Part shown: positions 36,636 to 47,654 of the stretch, piece by piece
Numbering within the stretch: the stretch's first letter is position 1
Layout: every line of letters starts with the position of its first letter
Source of the DNA: Rhizophagus clarus
Lineage: Eukaryota; Glomeromycota; Glomeromycetes; Glomerales; Glomeraceae
DNA length: 64,000 nucleotides
Assembly (NCBI GenBank): GCA_015698045.1
Contig: BLAL01000080.1
Coordinates: forward strand, 2,501-66,500
Direction of reading: 5' to 3'
Notes under the pieces: model-generated
What the model saw: only the letters and a program-made list of their open reading frames with translations
Databases searched by the model: none
Told to the model about the DNA's origin: nothing
Translations under genes and position numbers: made by a program

Positions 36636-37289
36636 GGATTTGTTCATTATGTTCGAGTTGTTGATGATCAATTAACCAAAGCCCATCAATATGCCGAAAA
36701 ACGTGGTGGACTATGCCTTGGAAAGACCAGGCAAATAAATGGTCATGATATATTTTTTTGGTCTTGCGGAAATGATGCACATCAATGGGAGTATACTTGC
36801 CGCCCATTCTCCAAAAAAGGAAATTTAAACAATGATTTCATGTCGATCTCATTGTTTAAATTTCCTTTTTGAGGAATGGGCGGCAAGTATATATGGGAGT
36901 ATCCATTAAAGTATATCATAAAAAAATTCGAATGGTGCCCTCTTTGCCACCACGCTACTGAAAGAACTGTACGATATATTTTCGAGGATCTGCTAGGTAA
37001 GAAATTCCCACCGTGTAGGCCTAAATTCTTGGATGGGATGCACCTTAATGGTTATAATGAGGAATTGCGTCTTGCATTCGAATACCAGGGTCCTCAACAC
37101 TATCATCATAATAGTTTGTATCATCGGAATAGTGAAAGTTTAGAAACACAAAGACAGCGTGATCAGAAGAAGCGGGAGATTTGCAAGGAGCAAGGTATAT
37201 GCCTCATTGAAGTCCCGTACACAGCTGACCTCTTGTCCTATGTCAGACATACTATAATCGAGAAAGGATTCCCTCTCCTTCAAAAATAA
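36636..37289 (+). pseudogene. Zinc-ribbon plus Vsr-like (PD-(D/E)XK) endonuclease, split by a MITE
   Basis: The frame runs without a stop from the integrase tail into HYVRVVDDQLTKAHQYAEKR, a treble-clef-like part (SCGNDAHQWEY ... [14 protein letters not shown]) and a nuclease core with [48 protein letters not shown]. The E-x-Q-G-x-Q-H-Y pattern is that of Vsr-like nucleases found in large DNA viruses and fungal elements. A 98-bp foldback element plus a 10-bp duplication (108 bp, 36 codons) interrupts it between HQWEY and PLKYI. Removing it restores the frame exactly. Ends TAA 37289. It may be a separate gene or a natural fusion to the integrase. Confidence 0.75.
36795..36892. mobile_element. 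98-bp foldback MITE with 10-bp target duplication
   Basis: Arms of about 40 bp (36795-36835 and 36848-36887) starting ACTTGCCGCCCATTC are near-perfect inverse copies around a 12-bp loop. ATGGGAGTAT occurs at 36785-36794 and 36893-36902. The duplication length suits a Mutator-like origin, and the high similarity of the arms suggests a recent insertion. Confidence 0.88.
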
Positions 37290-37362
37290 ATTTCGACGAC
37301 CCGTCGCCCAAATTTGCAAGATTATTTTTAGTATATCATTAGTAATAGTTAATTCCGATAAT

Positions 37363-38136
37363 ATGAAAGTCAAAAAGCTTGATCCGGCAGAAAAAATTAT
37401 TCTCCACATTGATGAGATTAAAGATGCAAAAAGGTTTAACAGATTGAATTCAACTCCTCAATGGCCTTTCACCCTCCTGATATCTGGTCGTACCAATTCA
37501 GAAAAAAGTGGTGAAGTCGTGAACCTATTATCAGGAAATAAGCCTTATTACATGCTTAAGAGTAAAAAAGGAGGAACACGTTATATAAAAAATGACGATT
37601 TGGTTCTTATCGGTCACTATCTCAAAGAGCCCAAATATTTATATCTCAAATCAGTATATCAGATGATTGCAAATAGCCCAAAACCATATCATGAAGATAT
37701 CACATTTTGGGCTCTGAAACCCGACAAAATTCCAAATCCTGATTCCTTTTCTCCAGAGAGAGGTACAGTGGTCGTATTTGAAGATGTGTGTGCTGATTCG
37801 AAGAAAGTTCAGGAGAAGATTAAACCTTATTTCTCTAGAGGGCGACACAGTAATATTAGCAGTATTTATGTCTCTCAGAGTTTTTTTGACTGCCCAAAAC
37901 TGATAAGAAAAAACTTAAATTATGTTGTACTCTTCAATGGGTCAACTTCGGATGAATTAGCTCATATTCTTCGCCTATACGCTAATGACTGGCGTAGCAT
38001 ATATACGGATGTCGAAAAATATTTATATGATCATAACTTCATTGTCTTCGATTTGACAGTACCTCCAAATCATCCTCACCGAATACGAAAAGGATGGGAC
38101 AAAATTTTTGAAAAAAGTGTTCCAACTAATGAATAG
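37363..38136 (+). CDS. A32-like (FtsK/HerA-type) DNA-packaging ATPase
   Basis: ATG 37363, TAG 38136, 257 residues, single open frame. The genome-packaging ATPase of large DNA viruses and Polintons. Walker A lies at residues 41-48 (GRTNSEKS), where the fixed Gly before Lys is Glu, a change reachable by one G-to-A transition. Walker B is [11 protein letters not shown] (about residue 130). A sensor-like [16 protein letters not shown] and NYVVLFNG follow, as in the family. The size is normal for Polinton/A32 proteins. The Walker A change probably kills ATP binding even though the frame is open. It lies next to the integrase and nuclease on the same strand. Confidence 0.82.
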   Translation: MKVKKLDPAEKIILHIDEIKDAKRFNRLNSTPQWPFTLLISGRTNSEKSGEVVNLLSGNKPYYMLKSKKGGTRYIKNDDLVLIGHYLKEPKYLYLKSVYQMIANSPKPYHEDITFWALKPDKIPNPDSFSPERGTVVVFEDVCADSKKVQEKIKPYFSRGRHSNISSIYVSQSFFDCPKLIRKNLNYVVLFNGSTSDELAHILRLYANDWRSIYTDVEKYLYDHNFIVFDLTVPPNHPHRIRKGWDKIFEKSVPTNE

Positions 38137-38227
38137 AATTTTCGCTCAAAGCTATTGATGAAGTGAGTCAAAACGTATATTTTTTCCTGGCTTCTAGGTC
38201 ATATTCAGACTCACTACGCCTCTTCAC

Positions 38228-38854
38228 CTATAATTTCCTTTCATAAGTGCTGGAATAAATTTCCGGTTCTATATTTATATCATTATATCTTGTGTAGGAA
38301 GAGATCTGATCAACAAGAGCGATAATTTTCCTATCTTTAGCAGAAATAATATCCTCCAGTTGCCGGCATTTATTCTCTAACATGTCAATTGACTTTTCTG
38401 CCGATGCAATAGCTTTCTTCGTATCAGGAATTATACTTTTGAATAAAGCTACTGAATCTGATAATTGGGTGACTTTCCCGTCACTCTCCTCCAAAGACCT
38501 AGTCATGGCTACCTCACGAGACTTATACTGCTCTTGCAAGTCAAGAAGTTCTTCAATTTTTTTTTCCAATACTTGTTTTGATATACACAACTCCTCATTT
38601 TCTCGTCTTAACGAAGTTTCACAGTCGCTAGTAATAGGCTTCATCTTCTGACGCTCTTTTTGCTTAATATAATTTCCAACAGCCTTATTTAGCAAATCTT
38701 CCACTACGGGATGGATACTACTTGCCTGTTCTATCGATAATGGATGCTTTCGTGTTATAAGATGTCGCTATGTATCTATTTTAATGGAACGAGGGAGCTG
38801 GTTAAGTTGCTTTGAGTAATATACGTAAAAAGATGGTGTTAGTATACCAATCAT
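38228..38854 (-). pseudogene. Coiled-coil protein with one amber stop
   Basis: ATG 38854 (MIGILTPSFYVYYSKQ) reads in one frame to TAA 38228, about 208 codons, broken by TAG at 38768-38770 where Trp is the likely original. After it come RHLITRKHPLSIEQ and long heptads (ENEELCISKQVLEKKIEELL and others). No membrane segment. Perhaps structural; unknown family. Starting instead at the GTG near 38704 would give an intact 158-residue protein, but the upstream reading looks coding. Confidence 0.6.
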
Positions 38855-39087
38855 TGTTACCATATGTAACTAATAAAAATTTTGAGAATTTTATAGTTTC
38901 AGAAATTTTATAAGAAAATTTTAAGAATTTTCCCGAAGGTGCTTTGCTACGCGCCAATATCACGGATTGCGTCACATCAGATAGGGATCTGCTAGCATTA
39001 CCTATGGTAACCGATTGGCAAAAAATTCACGTGATTTTGGCAGGGGTGCCCCAGCTGAAATTTGCCAAGAATACATGATCACGTCTT

Positions 39088-39279
39088 TCATGATACAGAT
39101 AATAAGTTTTTAACCACTTCGTTTTGCAATTGCTTATCTTCCAATTTCGCAATTCTGGCCTTAAGCTCAGCATTCCTGGCTTCAATCTCAGCAAACTTCT
39201 TTCTAAGTTCAGCATTCTCGATTTCGAGCCTGGCAATGTATATTTTCAATGAATCAGTCTCATCCATTTCGGATTGCAT
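39088..39279 (-). CDS. Small coiled-coil protein (63 residues)
   Basis: From ATG 39279 (MQSEMDETDSL) with heptads LEIENAELRKKFAEIEARN. It matches in style the first 100 residues of the larger protein at 49368-51101, so it may be a detached N-terminal module of that family. Direct repeats containing AAATTTGCCAAGAA lie on both sides (about 39055 and 39355). Confidence 0.45.
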   Translation of the reverse strand: MQSEMDETDSLKIYIARLEIENAELRKKFAEIEARNAELKARIAKLEDKQLQNEVVKNLLSVS

Positions 39280-39493
39280 ACTAGCGTAATGTAGTATTAG
39301 TATGTTAATATTCAAAAGTAAAAGTCATGTGATTTTCCCTTACAGCCCGTAAGCGAAATTTGCCAAGAAAAAAAAAATGAAATTTGCGGGACTGCGCGGT
39401 CTCGGAAAATTGCCAAGAGATTTTTTATTAATAAATTACATAGCCTATAATACATGATATTTCTACGCTAAATATACATGAAAAAATTCTACA

Positions 39494-41587
39494 CTAATTA
39501 TTATATGGGGGCGTGAAAACGGTAGGACTTGGGTTAACATTTCGGGGCGGATGAGAGGTAGCTTGTTCTAATGCCTGCATTACAAGACTCTTATTCACGA
39601 TCATAATATTTCTCAAAGTTAAAAGAATACGCATGAGAGACTTAACTCGCGATATATTACTTGGTGATAGAGGGATTTCTGCATGATCAACATGAAAATA
39701 TTGTGGTATGCCTGCCAAATCCTTTACGAGAGCATTTAAGTGTATAACTGAACCAGCAACTTGAATCCCTACAATGCCAAATTGATTACCAGTTGGCCTA
39801 CACAAGGCACTGATAAAACTAGCTCCATCCAACGTCTCTCTCCATAACTTCACGTCGTCATCATCTTTTTTAGTTTCACTACAAATGATACGTGAAGATT
39901 CGGTATAAATTAATTCAAAAATTTTATCATCCTGTTTTATCAATCCCATGACATCAGGCTTCTTTCCCATCAGCTCTTCGATTACTCCTTGATTTCTTCG
40001 AGTCTTGCTCGCCAAACTTTGACGCTCAGCCCTGTAATATGACAAAAATAAATTATATAAGTGTTTTATATCTCACATGATCTTGTCGGTTTTTTCACTT
40101 ACATGCTTAAGCAGATATATCCATTTGGAAGATTCACCAGACTTGCTCGAAGCAATGGAACTACAACATCTGTAACGTAGGTCCCTTCGCTTTGTTCACT
40201 GAGGGATGTACTTGTAGCAAATGCCGGATTACTCCATATCTCGCCACTAGTAAAAAAGGATATGTTGAAAATATTATGATTATTTACACAAAAAAATGGT
40301 GAAAGTACTTACAGCACAACTAAAATATGTTCCGCAACTTTTATTAGATCAAATTCATTCTCTTTCCAAGATTTATCATGTAAAATATTTCCAGTCGTTC
40401 TTGAAATAACTGATTCGTTGAAATTCTCAACAAACGAATTACACTTAGCCACAACCGAAATGGGAAGATCACATTTCATTTTCTCATACGGTTCCTAGTT
40501 TGGGAAAAATTGAGTTGACATAATCAGTATTGGGAAAATTCGCTCAGATACTCTCTTGCGGATCAGTTAGGCATGACTGCCAGGAAAGATTATTCTCGGA
40601 CATTTTTTTTCATCACTGGACATAATTATATCGAATATACAATAATTTCTTACCATAAAGACACGCTTCTGCCTGCGCTTTAAAGTATTTATCATTTCTA
40701 AATTATCGCTAAGAACCATACTCGCCTCCAGATCTCGCCATGTAAGTTGTGAGATGTTGATGTTATTAACCTTTTTCTTAAGAGCGTCGTAGAGAGATAC
40801 ATCATCTTCTATCATTGGATGCTATTAAAACAAAGCATTTTATAAGCTCCGAAGTATATAAGAATGATAATAAAATAGTATGATACATACATTAAGTTTT
40901 TCTTTTAATAAATCAATATTCCGTCCTATTTCTTCTCTTGTATTATCAGGTGTCGAATCTTTTTTCTAAAAGCCGATTAGTCTGTGTGAAACATGTTCTA
41001 ATATTATAATATCCCATACCATATTCAGCGCCTTTATTGTGTTTAATCCTACAACACTTTTGTATCTGCTTTCCATCTACGACAGGTTTATATCAAATAC
41101 CGGTATATATTAGTGATCACGTAAATGTAATAGATGCGAATAATATTTTGCACGTGCATTATCAGATATTTTAATCAATGGCAAGAATAGTCACGCACAG
41201 CCAGGGGTAGCAGAAATCCTTGACATCTGAAGGAATTTCCTAACAACATTGCTCTTCCGGACCGGCATCCCCCGACCTTCAGCAATGACATACCAAAACT
41301 ATGTCCGTTATAGCTGTCGTAGTTTCATCAGTCAAAGCAGTTTACATATCATAAATTCATCTATTATTACTAACCTCTGGTAAAATCTCCAAAACCTTTA
41401 ATTTTCGTTCAGCATCTTCTATCTTTGTTAACGATGATCTAACCGCTCGTTCTACTATCCCTCTAACGTGTTCGTACGGAGGTAAATTATTTTTGTTCAT
41501 TGCATGATATATAACAGTAGCAGAGCATATAGCGTCAAAAGGCCCTTCTAACAAAAGAGTTTCAATCTTAGCTACTAAATTTGCCAT
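39494..41587 (-). CDS. Intact seven-exon gene, 458 residues, possible nuclease-like C-terminus
   Basis: Exons 41587-41375, 41076-41020, 40965-40891, 40821-40654, 40494-40313, 40246-40103 and 40031-39494 join in phase (1377 nt, 458 residues) with GT-AG introns throughout, from ATG 41587 to the stop at 39494. Exon 1 starts MANLVAKIETLLLEGPFD. The last exon has KPDVMGLIKQDDKIFELIYT and ESSRIICSETKKDDDDVK, loosely like a PD-(D/E)XK nuclease core, then GNQFGIVGIQVAGSVIHL. That no lesion exists across seven exons is remarkable beside the ruined neighbours. It may be a host-type gene under selection or a recent arrival. Exon 2 (57 nt) is the least certain. Confidence 0.7.
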
Positions 41588-42115
41588 AATAAAAATTCGT
41601 CAGTAGTCCAATAAAATATCTTAGCGATCTGAACTAAAATTTCGTATACTTGCCCTTTTAAATGATTCCATTTCACATCTCTCTTAATTCGCATTCAATA
41701 TTTGGGGAAGAGATAGGAGAAATATGCGAGGCACTTTACGCCAAAATTTTGTGTTAGAGAATAAGGGCATGTGGAATGTGCATTGAAGATCTCAACATTT
41801 ACAAAGGCGTTGGGGAATATGCATATACATACTTTTTTTATTTCACTTGCCCGACCGCTCAGTAATAAAGGCCTAGTAGCATTATACAAATACACTCCAG
41901 TCGAAATCTAGTAGAAATAGCCTCTAGCATCAGAGGAAATATACTCATAAATGAATGCTATTCAGATAGATAGGGAAAAAATTCGAAATATTTTGGGGAT
42001 CGATTTCTTATGTGTGAAAATTAATTTATCGCACAAGCAGTCATACAGAGTTACAGATGATTTGCAGAGTATCACCTATATACTTTAAAGAGGATCGCAA
42101 AACGTGTTTATTGTA
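41588..42115. promoter_or_regulatory. Spacer with the presumed promoter of the seven-exon gene
   Basis: No supported gene; an open frame at 41695-41895 has no family or composition support. It lies upstream of the seven-exon gene and downstream of the gene ending at 42116, so it should hold the promoter of the former. No named motif was identified. Confidence 0.35.
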
Positions 42116-42619
42116 TCACGCATGCCACACTGGCATTTGTCTTATATGATAATAGTTAATAGTAGATAGCAATTCTAACAAAAATCTTCCTGAGAAATTA
42201 GGAGTGGGCCCGTATGTTGCCCTATTCAATCGTCGTTTTAACTGATGTTTCTTAGCTTCTATCCATCTACTAGAAGAACAATAAACATACTCTTCATATG
42301 GTGGGGTTAATTTGATTGGATTAATTATTCCAATGTATTTTGAGTAATATTTTCTAAAATAAGCATAAAACTCTTCGCAAGCTATAACATATTCTTCTTG
42401 CGTCTCAGGATTTTTTACCTTCTGATAATACCCAAGTATACCTAAGAATTTCTTTCTATCAGGAGTACCATCATTCCTTACCGCCTTCCAAATCTGTTTT
42501 GCCAAAGATTCAGGTCTCTTCTTGTAATTCCTATAAGCTCGTTGGATAACTGTTGCATAGAAATTTTTAAACTGATAGTTATATCGTTTCGCAATCAAGA
42601 ATCCCCAAGTTCGTTTCAT
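42116..42619 (-). CDS. IQ-motif-like protein, family member 1
   Basis: ATG 42619, 167 residues, open. Near the start is an IQ-like, calmodulin-type helix (FYATVIQRAYRNYKKRPES) followed by KAVRNDGTPDRKKFLGILGY. The next gene to the right (42828-43960) has the same VIQRA/VVQRAW helix and VRNDGTPDEKKFLGI block, so they are paralogues. The function is unknown. This copy may be shortened, since its relative has about 200 extra N-terminal codons. Confidence 0.6.
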   Translation of the reverse strand: MKRTWGFLIAKRYNYQFKNFYATVIQRAYRNYKKRPESLAKQIWKAVRNDGTPDRKKFLGILGYYQKVKNPETQEEYVIACEEFYAYFRKYYSKYIGIINPIKLTPPYEEYVYCSSSRWIEAKKHQLKRRLNRATYGPTPNFSGRFLLELLSTINYYHIRQMPVWHA

Positions 42620-42827
42620 TGATCTTCCTGAAATACTTTATTAAAATAGTTATACAATATTGGAGGATCTAACCCAGAATAGACAGATCATGCATAGTGA
42701 TTTTTATCCCGCATAAATTATGCAGGTGATACATTTCACTAGGCGATCACATGCATGAGCGAAGTAAAAAAAAATAAATTGATTTATTGGTATTATTATA
42801 ATAATTATACATACAGTAAATAACATA

Positions 42828-43960
42828 CTATTTAAATAAAGAATCTATAGTCTGGAAAATTCGTTGCACATATTTGCAATTATTATTCAAATCTGAGAAA
42901 TCTATAGTAGTATACTCTCTATTGATACTAATATTTCCAGTTTTATAATAGTCAATATCTAGTAAATTATATTGATAATGTTTGCCTGCCAATTTACACT
43001 TATATCGTGTATATTCTGAACTTCTAACAAAGTTCTCATTGCCATTGTTTAGGTATTTGTCAATACGGTGATATTCAGGATTTGATAACCACTTTAACAT
43101 ATAAGACCAATCTGAATATTTAACGATTCTATAGCCTTGCAGATGTAATTCTATAAAAGCAACTATGTATGCTACATTATTTAATCGCCTCCATAACTGT
43201 TCACTCTTTTTTTCTGCCCAGCTTTGTGGAGTATAATGATCATATAATGCAGGAATATTCTGAGCATATGCAGGTACGTCTTTAGCTTGAATTTTTTCAT
43301 CATATCTATATCCTGGCCGAAGAAAGTATATATATCGATCATTAGGAACTCTTATTTTGCGAGGAGTTATACCTAGAAACTTCTTCTCGTCAGGAGTACC
43401 ATCATTCCTCACCATATTCCAAACTCGTTTCGCCCATGTTTCAGGTCTCAACTTGAAAGTCCTCCAAGCCCGTTGGACAACTTTTGCACTTTCGATTAAA
43501 TGATTTACAACCCTTTTCCTATCTTCAGGTAAATAATGATAACTATATTTAGTCCAGTAATTACTTAATGTAAAACAATATGTTCGATAAATCTCATCTA
43601 TCGCGTCAGAACTAAGCGATAATACACTATTTCAGCTTGGCACTCCTCTTTTTTTCACATTTTTCTGTACAGGTTTAGAATATTCAATCCGCCTTTTGAC
43701 TGTTTTAGCAATACACTCATTTAGGTGAATATTTGCACATTCAATGGTATTTTCATGGATAAACACCAAGGATTCACATACAGTGCAATAAATATTAAAT
43801 GAGCGTCTCCCAGCTTTAAATTCCCATCTATATATACCCTTTCAACCATTTGGATAAATCCATTCTTGGAAAAGTATTTTGGGTTATATTCAAGAAATTT
43901 CTTAAAAGAATAATGAACACGAGAACACCACATTTCTGGTGTTTCATCACTATACCTATA
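42828..43960 (-). pseudogene. IQ-motif-like protein, longer paralogue, broken
   Basis: Traces read from about 43960: RYSDETPEMWCSRVHYSFKK, NGFIQMVERVYIDGNLKLGD, a one-base shift near 43785, then ESLVFIHENTIECANIHLNE, a TGA near 43632, AIDEIYRTYCFTLSNYW, VVQRAWRTFKLRPETW and the shared VRNDGTPDEKKFLGI block. The frame then stays open to 42828. Two lesions at least. Paralogue of 42116-42619, arranged head to tail. Confidence 0.6.
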
Positions 43961-44189
43961 TTGCAGATTGTTTAACGCACCACTACAGGATTTAAACCAG
44001 AATAGTAATTAGTTCTATCCATTTTTATAGTTTATAACTGATCTTAGTGATTTATAGCGTTTTAACGAATTATAGCAATTTCAATGTGTTATATCAATTC
44101 TTTATCAACCTATACTAGATAATATCATGATATTATCAACCTATATTAAGGAATATCACGATTCAAATTTCAAAGATGGTGATTAATGA

Positions 44190-44300
44190 GATAAGATCAA
44201 GGAATTTGGCGCCTGATGGTCCAACTGACCTAATCAGGAATTTGGCGCAACAGCATCTGATAGTTCAGCTGATTGAGCATGCTGATTGAGATAGACGATA
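44190..44300. promoter_or_regulatory. Repeated AGGAATTTGGCGC units upstream of the PPxY gene
   Basis: Two units of AGGAATTTGGCGCMWSA about 40 bp apart, each followed by CTGATRGT and a CARCTGA element, then GATTGAGCATGCTGATTGAG. They lie 80-170 bp upstream of ATG 44371 and may be binding sites. Confidence 0.4.
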
Positions 44301-44370
44301 AATCTTATCGGGAATGTGTAATCTTATATAAATATATCCACAAAAAAATAGTATTAAACTTCAATTCAAA

Positions 44371-44847
44371 ATGACAAGCCAGCAAGGTAAATGATTACTT
44401 TTAAATGGGTATTTGTTTTAGTTTGTCCTCTTTATCCTTGATTTTTAGAAAAAAATGGTTATCTGAAGAAATCAATGTGTTGAATTGATTACAAATTATA
44501 CAATAATAGGAACAGATTCGACTCAGAATAATCCTGGGACAAGCCTTGAAGAGCAGATTGTAACGCTTACAACTGGAAACCCAACGATATTTGAGCATAC
44601 TATACCTCTTAATACTTCTCAATCGGGCAATCCCCCGTCGTATGACCCCTCTTATCAAGAATCGATTGATACAGGAGAAGACGCAGGTGGACATGTCGAT
44701 GCACTTCCAGAATATAGTAAGTCTCGTGAAGACAGAGAGATTATCACCGACCGCATTATTCCTTCTCCACCTCAGTATCTTCAACCAAAACATTACGTTG
44801 AAGAAGATGAAACTGAAGATGAATTTCTAAAGAGAACAAAAAAATAG
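44371..44847 (+). CDS. Two-exon PPxY-rich protein
   Basis: Exon 1 is 44371-44386 (ATG ACA AGC CAG CAA G), intron 44387-44509 (GTAAATG...AATAG), exon 2 44510-44847, 117 residues in frame. The protein is acidic, disordered, Ser/Pro/Glu-rich and carries NPPSYDPSY, ALPEYSK and SPPQYLQ. PPSY and PPQY are PPxY motifs that bind WW domains of Nedd4/Rsp5-type ubiquitin ligases and serve as late (budding) motifs in some viruses and as adaptor signals in fungi. The tiny first exon is typical of fungal genes. Function is inferred from the motifs only. Confidence 0.6.
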
Positions 44848-44939
44848 TTAACATTAGCAATTTAGCAAATATTTTATATGTTTCTACAAATTAGTTTTTA
44901 TTTCATTATTTTTTCGAAAAGTAATACACGAGAAAAATT

Positions 44940-45205
44940 CAGCAGATTTGCCAAGCTCTAACCTATGTATTAGCAGTTCCTTCCCTGCTACTCTGTAGTT
45001 ATTATTAAATTTGCTTTCTACTCATAAACGAATATTATCTGAATGTAAATATGGTTACATATTAACAAATTGTGTCTTAGATACAGTGTTGGAGATTATC
45101 TTCAAATGAAGGTATAAAATAGGAATCATTTAGTTTACACGCATAATGACGCTTCATGCATTTCTCTCAAATGAAAGTATAAATCGGAAATCATTTAGTT
45201 TACTA
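44940..45205. repeat. Partial duplicate of a gene end, plus a two-unit tandem repeat
   Basis: About 44950-45035 resembles 45395-45475, the 3' end of the next gene (CCTATGTATTAGCAGTTCC versus CCATATATTGGCAGTTCC). At 45095-45205 the unit CAAATGAAGGTATAAAATAG then GAATCATTTAGTTTAC occurs twice. They point to local duplication. Confidence 0.6.
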
Positions 45206-45444
45206 TCATGAGAGTTAATAATCACCTGAATAGCACATGTATAGATTTATATTTACATTTGTAAACGCACACTTTTTAAAAATCAATCAAAACATTCTTT
45301 ATTGCAAAGTAATACATTAGAAAGGGCCGGTCGTTTAAGAAAAAATGAAAGTAAAAAATAATAGAATAGCAGGTTGTTTCAAGGGAGGAATAAAGCATAA
45401 ATGCCTGCCGAGCCCTAACCCATATATTGGCAGTTCCTTCCCCA

Positions 45445-46349
45445 CTACTCCGCATTATTATTATTAAAACTATTTACCCATGCGTTTATCTGATTAACAG
45501 TAGGAACTGTACTGCGACCAACACCACCATAAAAATTTTTCACTGTTGAGATTTTAATATTCCCTCCAAGACTACGAATATCAACTACTACCGAGTAGCA
45601 CATCTCCTCAATAGTATAATTCCTCGCCTTCATAAGCTGATTGAAATGTTGTTTAAAGCGGATTCTGATGTCCAATGCAATATCTGGAATTCCAGATAAA
45701 TTGGAACCTCCAGAAGAAGAGCTTGAACTAGTTGAAGCTGAGGCAGAGTTTAATGAACTTTCCAATTCAGATTCATTAGTTTCATTGAACACGCTTTGTT
45801 GATCGAAATTGGCTCTTTGGACAACCGTATAATGTTGGACCAAATCATTTGAAGAATTTCAATAGAAGCTTTGATTGATGTAAATTCGGACGAAATGTTT
45901 CCAAAATCATTACGACAGGCTTTTTCGATCCTATCAAGCCTTTCGGTAACAGTACTGATCATTGAAAAGATTTTCTTAGTGAAGTCATCATCACGTGCCT
46001 TGTTTTTTTCGGCTTCCGCGGTAAGTTTATTATTAAGATCATTATTGATTCTGTCGAGCTTCTCAGTGAAAATAGAATTAATATCAGAAATACATGTGTC
46101 AAATTTATCATTAAGTTCAGTAGAGATCTGGTCATGAAGTGACCTCTTTCCTGGTATATTATTTAGTATACCAAGATCGATGAGAATTTTGATGACACGT
46201 GCAGAAAGTTCATCGGAAATTTTTTGTTTGAGATTTGACCACATGGTAGCGATCCCTATGAATAACACTGGACCGATGAACAAAAAAATAGCGGTTAAGG
46301 TCAAAAAAGGCATGACCCCCGAAGAGTTGAGCAATGACAAACTGGACAT
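45445..46349 (-). pseudogene. Membrane-anchored coiled-coil protein with helix-turn-helix-like tail
   Basis: ATG 46349. An N-terminal hydrophobic segment (VMPFLTLTAIFLFIGPVLFI) is followed by a coiled coil (TERLDRIEKACRNDFGNISS). Around 45840 the frame slips by one base from EILQMIW to VQHYTVVQRANFDQQSVF. The second part has a serine stretch and an XRE-like helical end (RNYTIEEMCYSV ... TVKNFYGGVGRS ... TVNQINAWVNSF), ending at 45445. Topology suggests anchoring with a nucleic-acid-binding-like head, but that is inference. One frameshift only, so recent decay or an assembly error is possible. Confidence 0.6.
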
Positions 46350-46728
46350 GATTGGGTAAATTGATGCGTAGTAATTTTATTGAGATTTTATTGGTGGATC
46401 AAGTTTTTTTTAGATATTAACACTTGATTTTTTTATAGCAATAGTTATCTTGCGTAAATGCGCTGGGAAAAGGGTTTATTTTATACTGTATACCTACTAT
46501 GCGTGAAAAGAGAATTTAACCCGATTTAATAAAAATTATGTTGCTTTATTAATTATTATGTGTATTTGTCATAACTACATTTTTCATAATTACGTTGCTC
46601 GTAGATGCTTGATTGTTGAAATAACAATGCATGACGCGTTAACAGTGTGAAATCGGCATTATGAATACTAATAAAGTACCGAGGAATTTTCTAAGATCAT
46701 CTTTTGATCTGCGGGTAGGCTTACCCCG
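46350..46728. other. Spacer with a short GC hairpin near its right end
   Basis: No gene. GCGGGTAGGCTTACCCCGC at about 46712-46730 can form a stem directly at the stop end of the next minus-strand frame, and may act as a 3'-end signal. Confidence 0.35.
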
Positions 46729-46968
46729 CTAGTATTTCTTTTTTCGAATTAATGAGAAAAAAAAGGTGGCTCCTATTCGTGCTCCATACAAATCTACTAA
46801 CGACCGTAAATGGAAATTTGTTTTATTATATAGAATGTGGCCAGAGGCATCCCCCTTATATTTTATAGGATCTAGATCTGTAAATCGGTAGTTTAAAAGG
46901 CAATTTCCATTCTTGTCCCATTCTAACAACAGGGACACCAATTCAAAGATTCGTAATATATGTATCAT
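46729..46968 (-). CDS. Short hypothetical protein (79 residues)
   Basis: ATG 46968 to TAG 46729. Sequence like FTDLDPIKYKGDASGHILYN is protein-like but without a known domain. Ends with a basic RKKK tail. It could be a fragment of a larger gene. Confidence 0.35.
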   Translation of the reverse strand: MIHILRIFELVSLLLEWDKNGNCLLNYRFTDLDPIKYKGDASGHILYNKTNFHLRSLVDLYGARIGATFFFSLIRKKKY

Positions 46969-47118
46969 ACCAGAACTTTCCAGAAATAAGTTGACAGATT
47001 AATTATTCATTGATCTAACCCACAGGAGGTGACGTACTTACTGTGCATTTTGCAAATAGCCGAAATCAAATCTTAGTAAATTCTTGCCAAATTAATAAGA
47101 TCTTCTGCAACACGTGGG

Positions 47119-47367
47119 TTGAGTTCACAGCCCGCCCCTATTTCAATTGTAATCACAAAAAAAGAATATCATGGATCGAGATCTGTAGATGACGAATCGC
47201 ACATGTTGGAATACGTACCACTAATTCCTATTCAAAAACGGATTAATATGCTATTAGCCTATACACGTAATTTGAATGCGCTAATGTTAAGTAATGCTAG
47301 TAAGGTAATAAAAATCTACCATTTATCAGCGGAGATCATGCCGATTTCCATATTCAATTCGTTCTAA
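47119..47367 (+). CDS. Short hypothetical fragment
   Basis: No ATG at the start of the open frame (the first is at 47203). ESHMLEYVPLIPIQKRINML and TRNLNALMLSNASKVIK look like real protein. It lies directly beside the 1.65-kb insertion at 47469, which may have removed its continuation. Confidence 0.25.
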   Translation: MSSQPAPISIVITKKEYHGSRSVDDESHMLEYVPLIPIQKRINMLLAYTRNLNALMLSNASKVIKIYHLSAEIMPISIFNSF

Positions 47368-47544
47368 CATCATGATCTGTGAAACACAAGTCAAACGACG
47401 CCCTGTTTTACGATCAGCATATAAATCAGGATGTGATATTTTTTATTAGTAATTCAGAACTGCGTAATATACTTCTCCGCGAATTAGATTTTTGAATTGC
47501 CGAAATATACGGCAGCCATGCCGAATCCGAATTGACGTAACCAT

Positions 47545-47650
47545 AATTATTTTAACAGGCGTAATGCATTTTGACAGACATAATGCATTTTGACGGATGT
47601 AATGCATTTTGACGGACGTAATGCATTTTAACAGACGCAATGCATTATGC
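47545..47650. repeat. Five units of GACGGACGTAATGCATTTT
   Basis: About 20-bp tandem units with the ATGCAT palindrome near the left end of the 1.65-kb element. Confidence 0.85.
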
Positions 47651-47654
47651 CATT

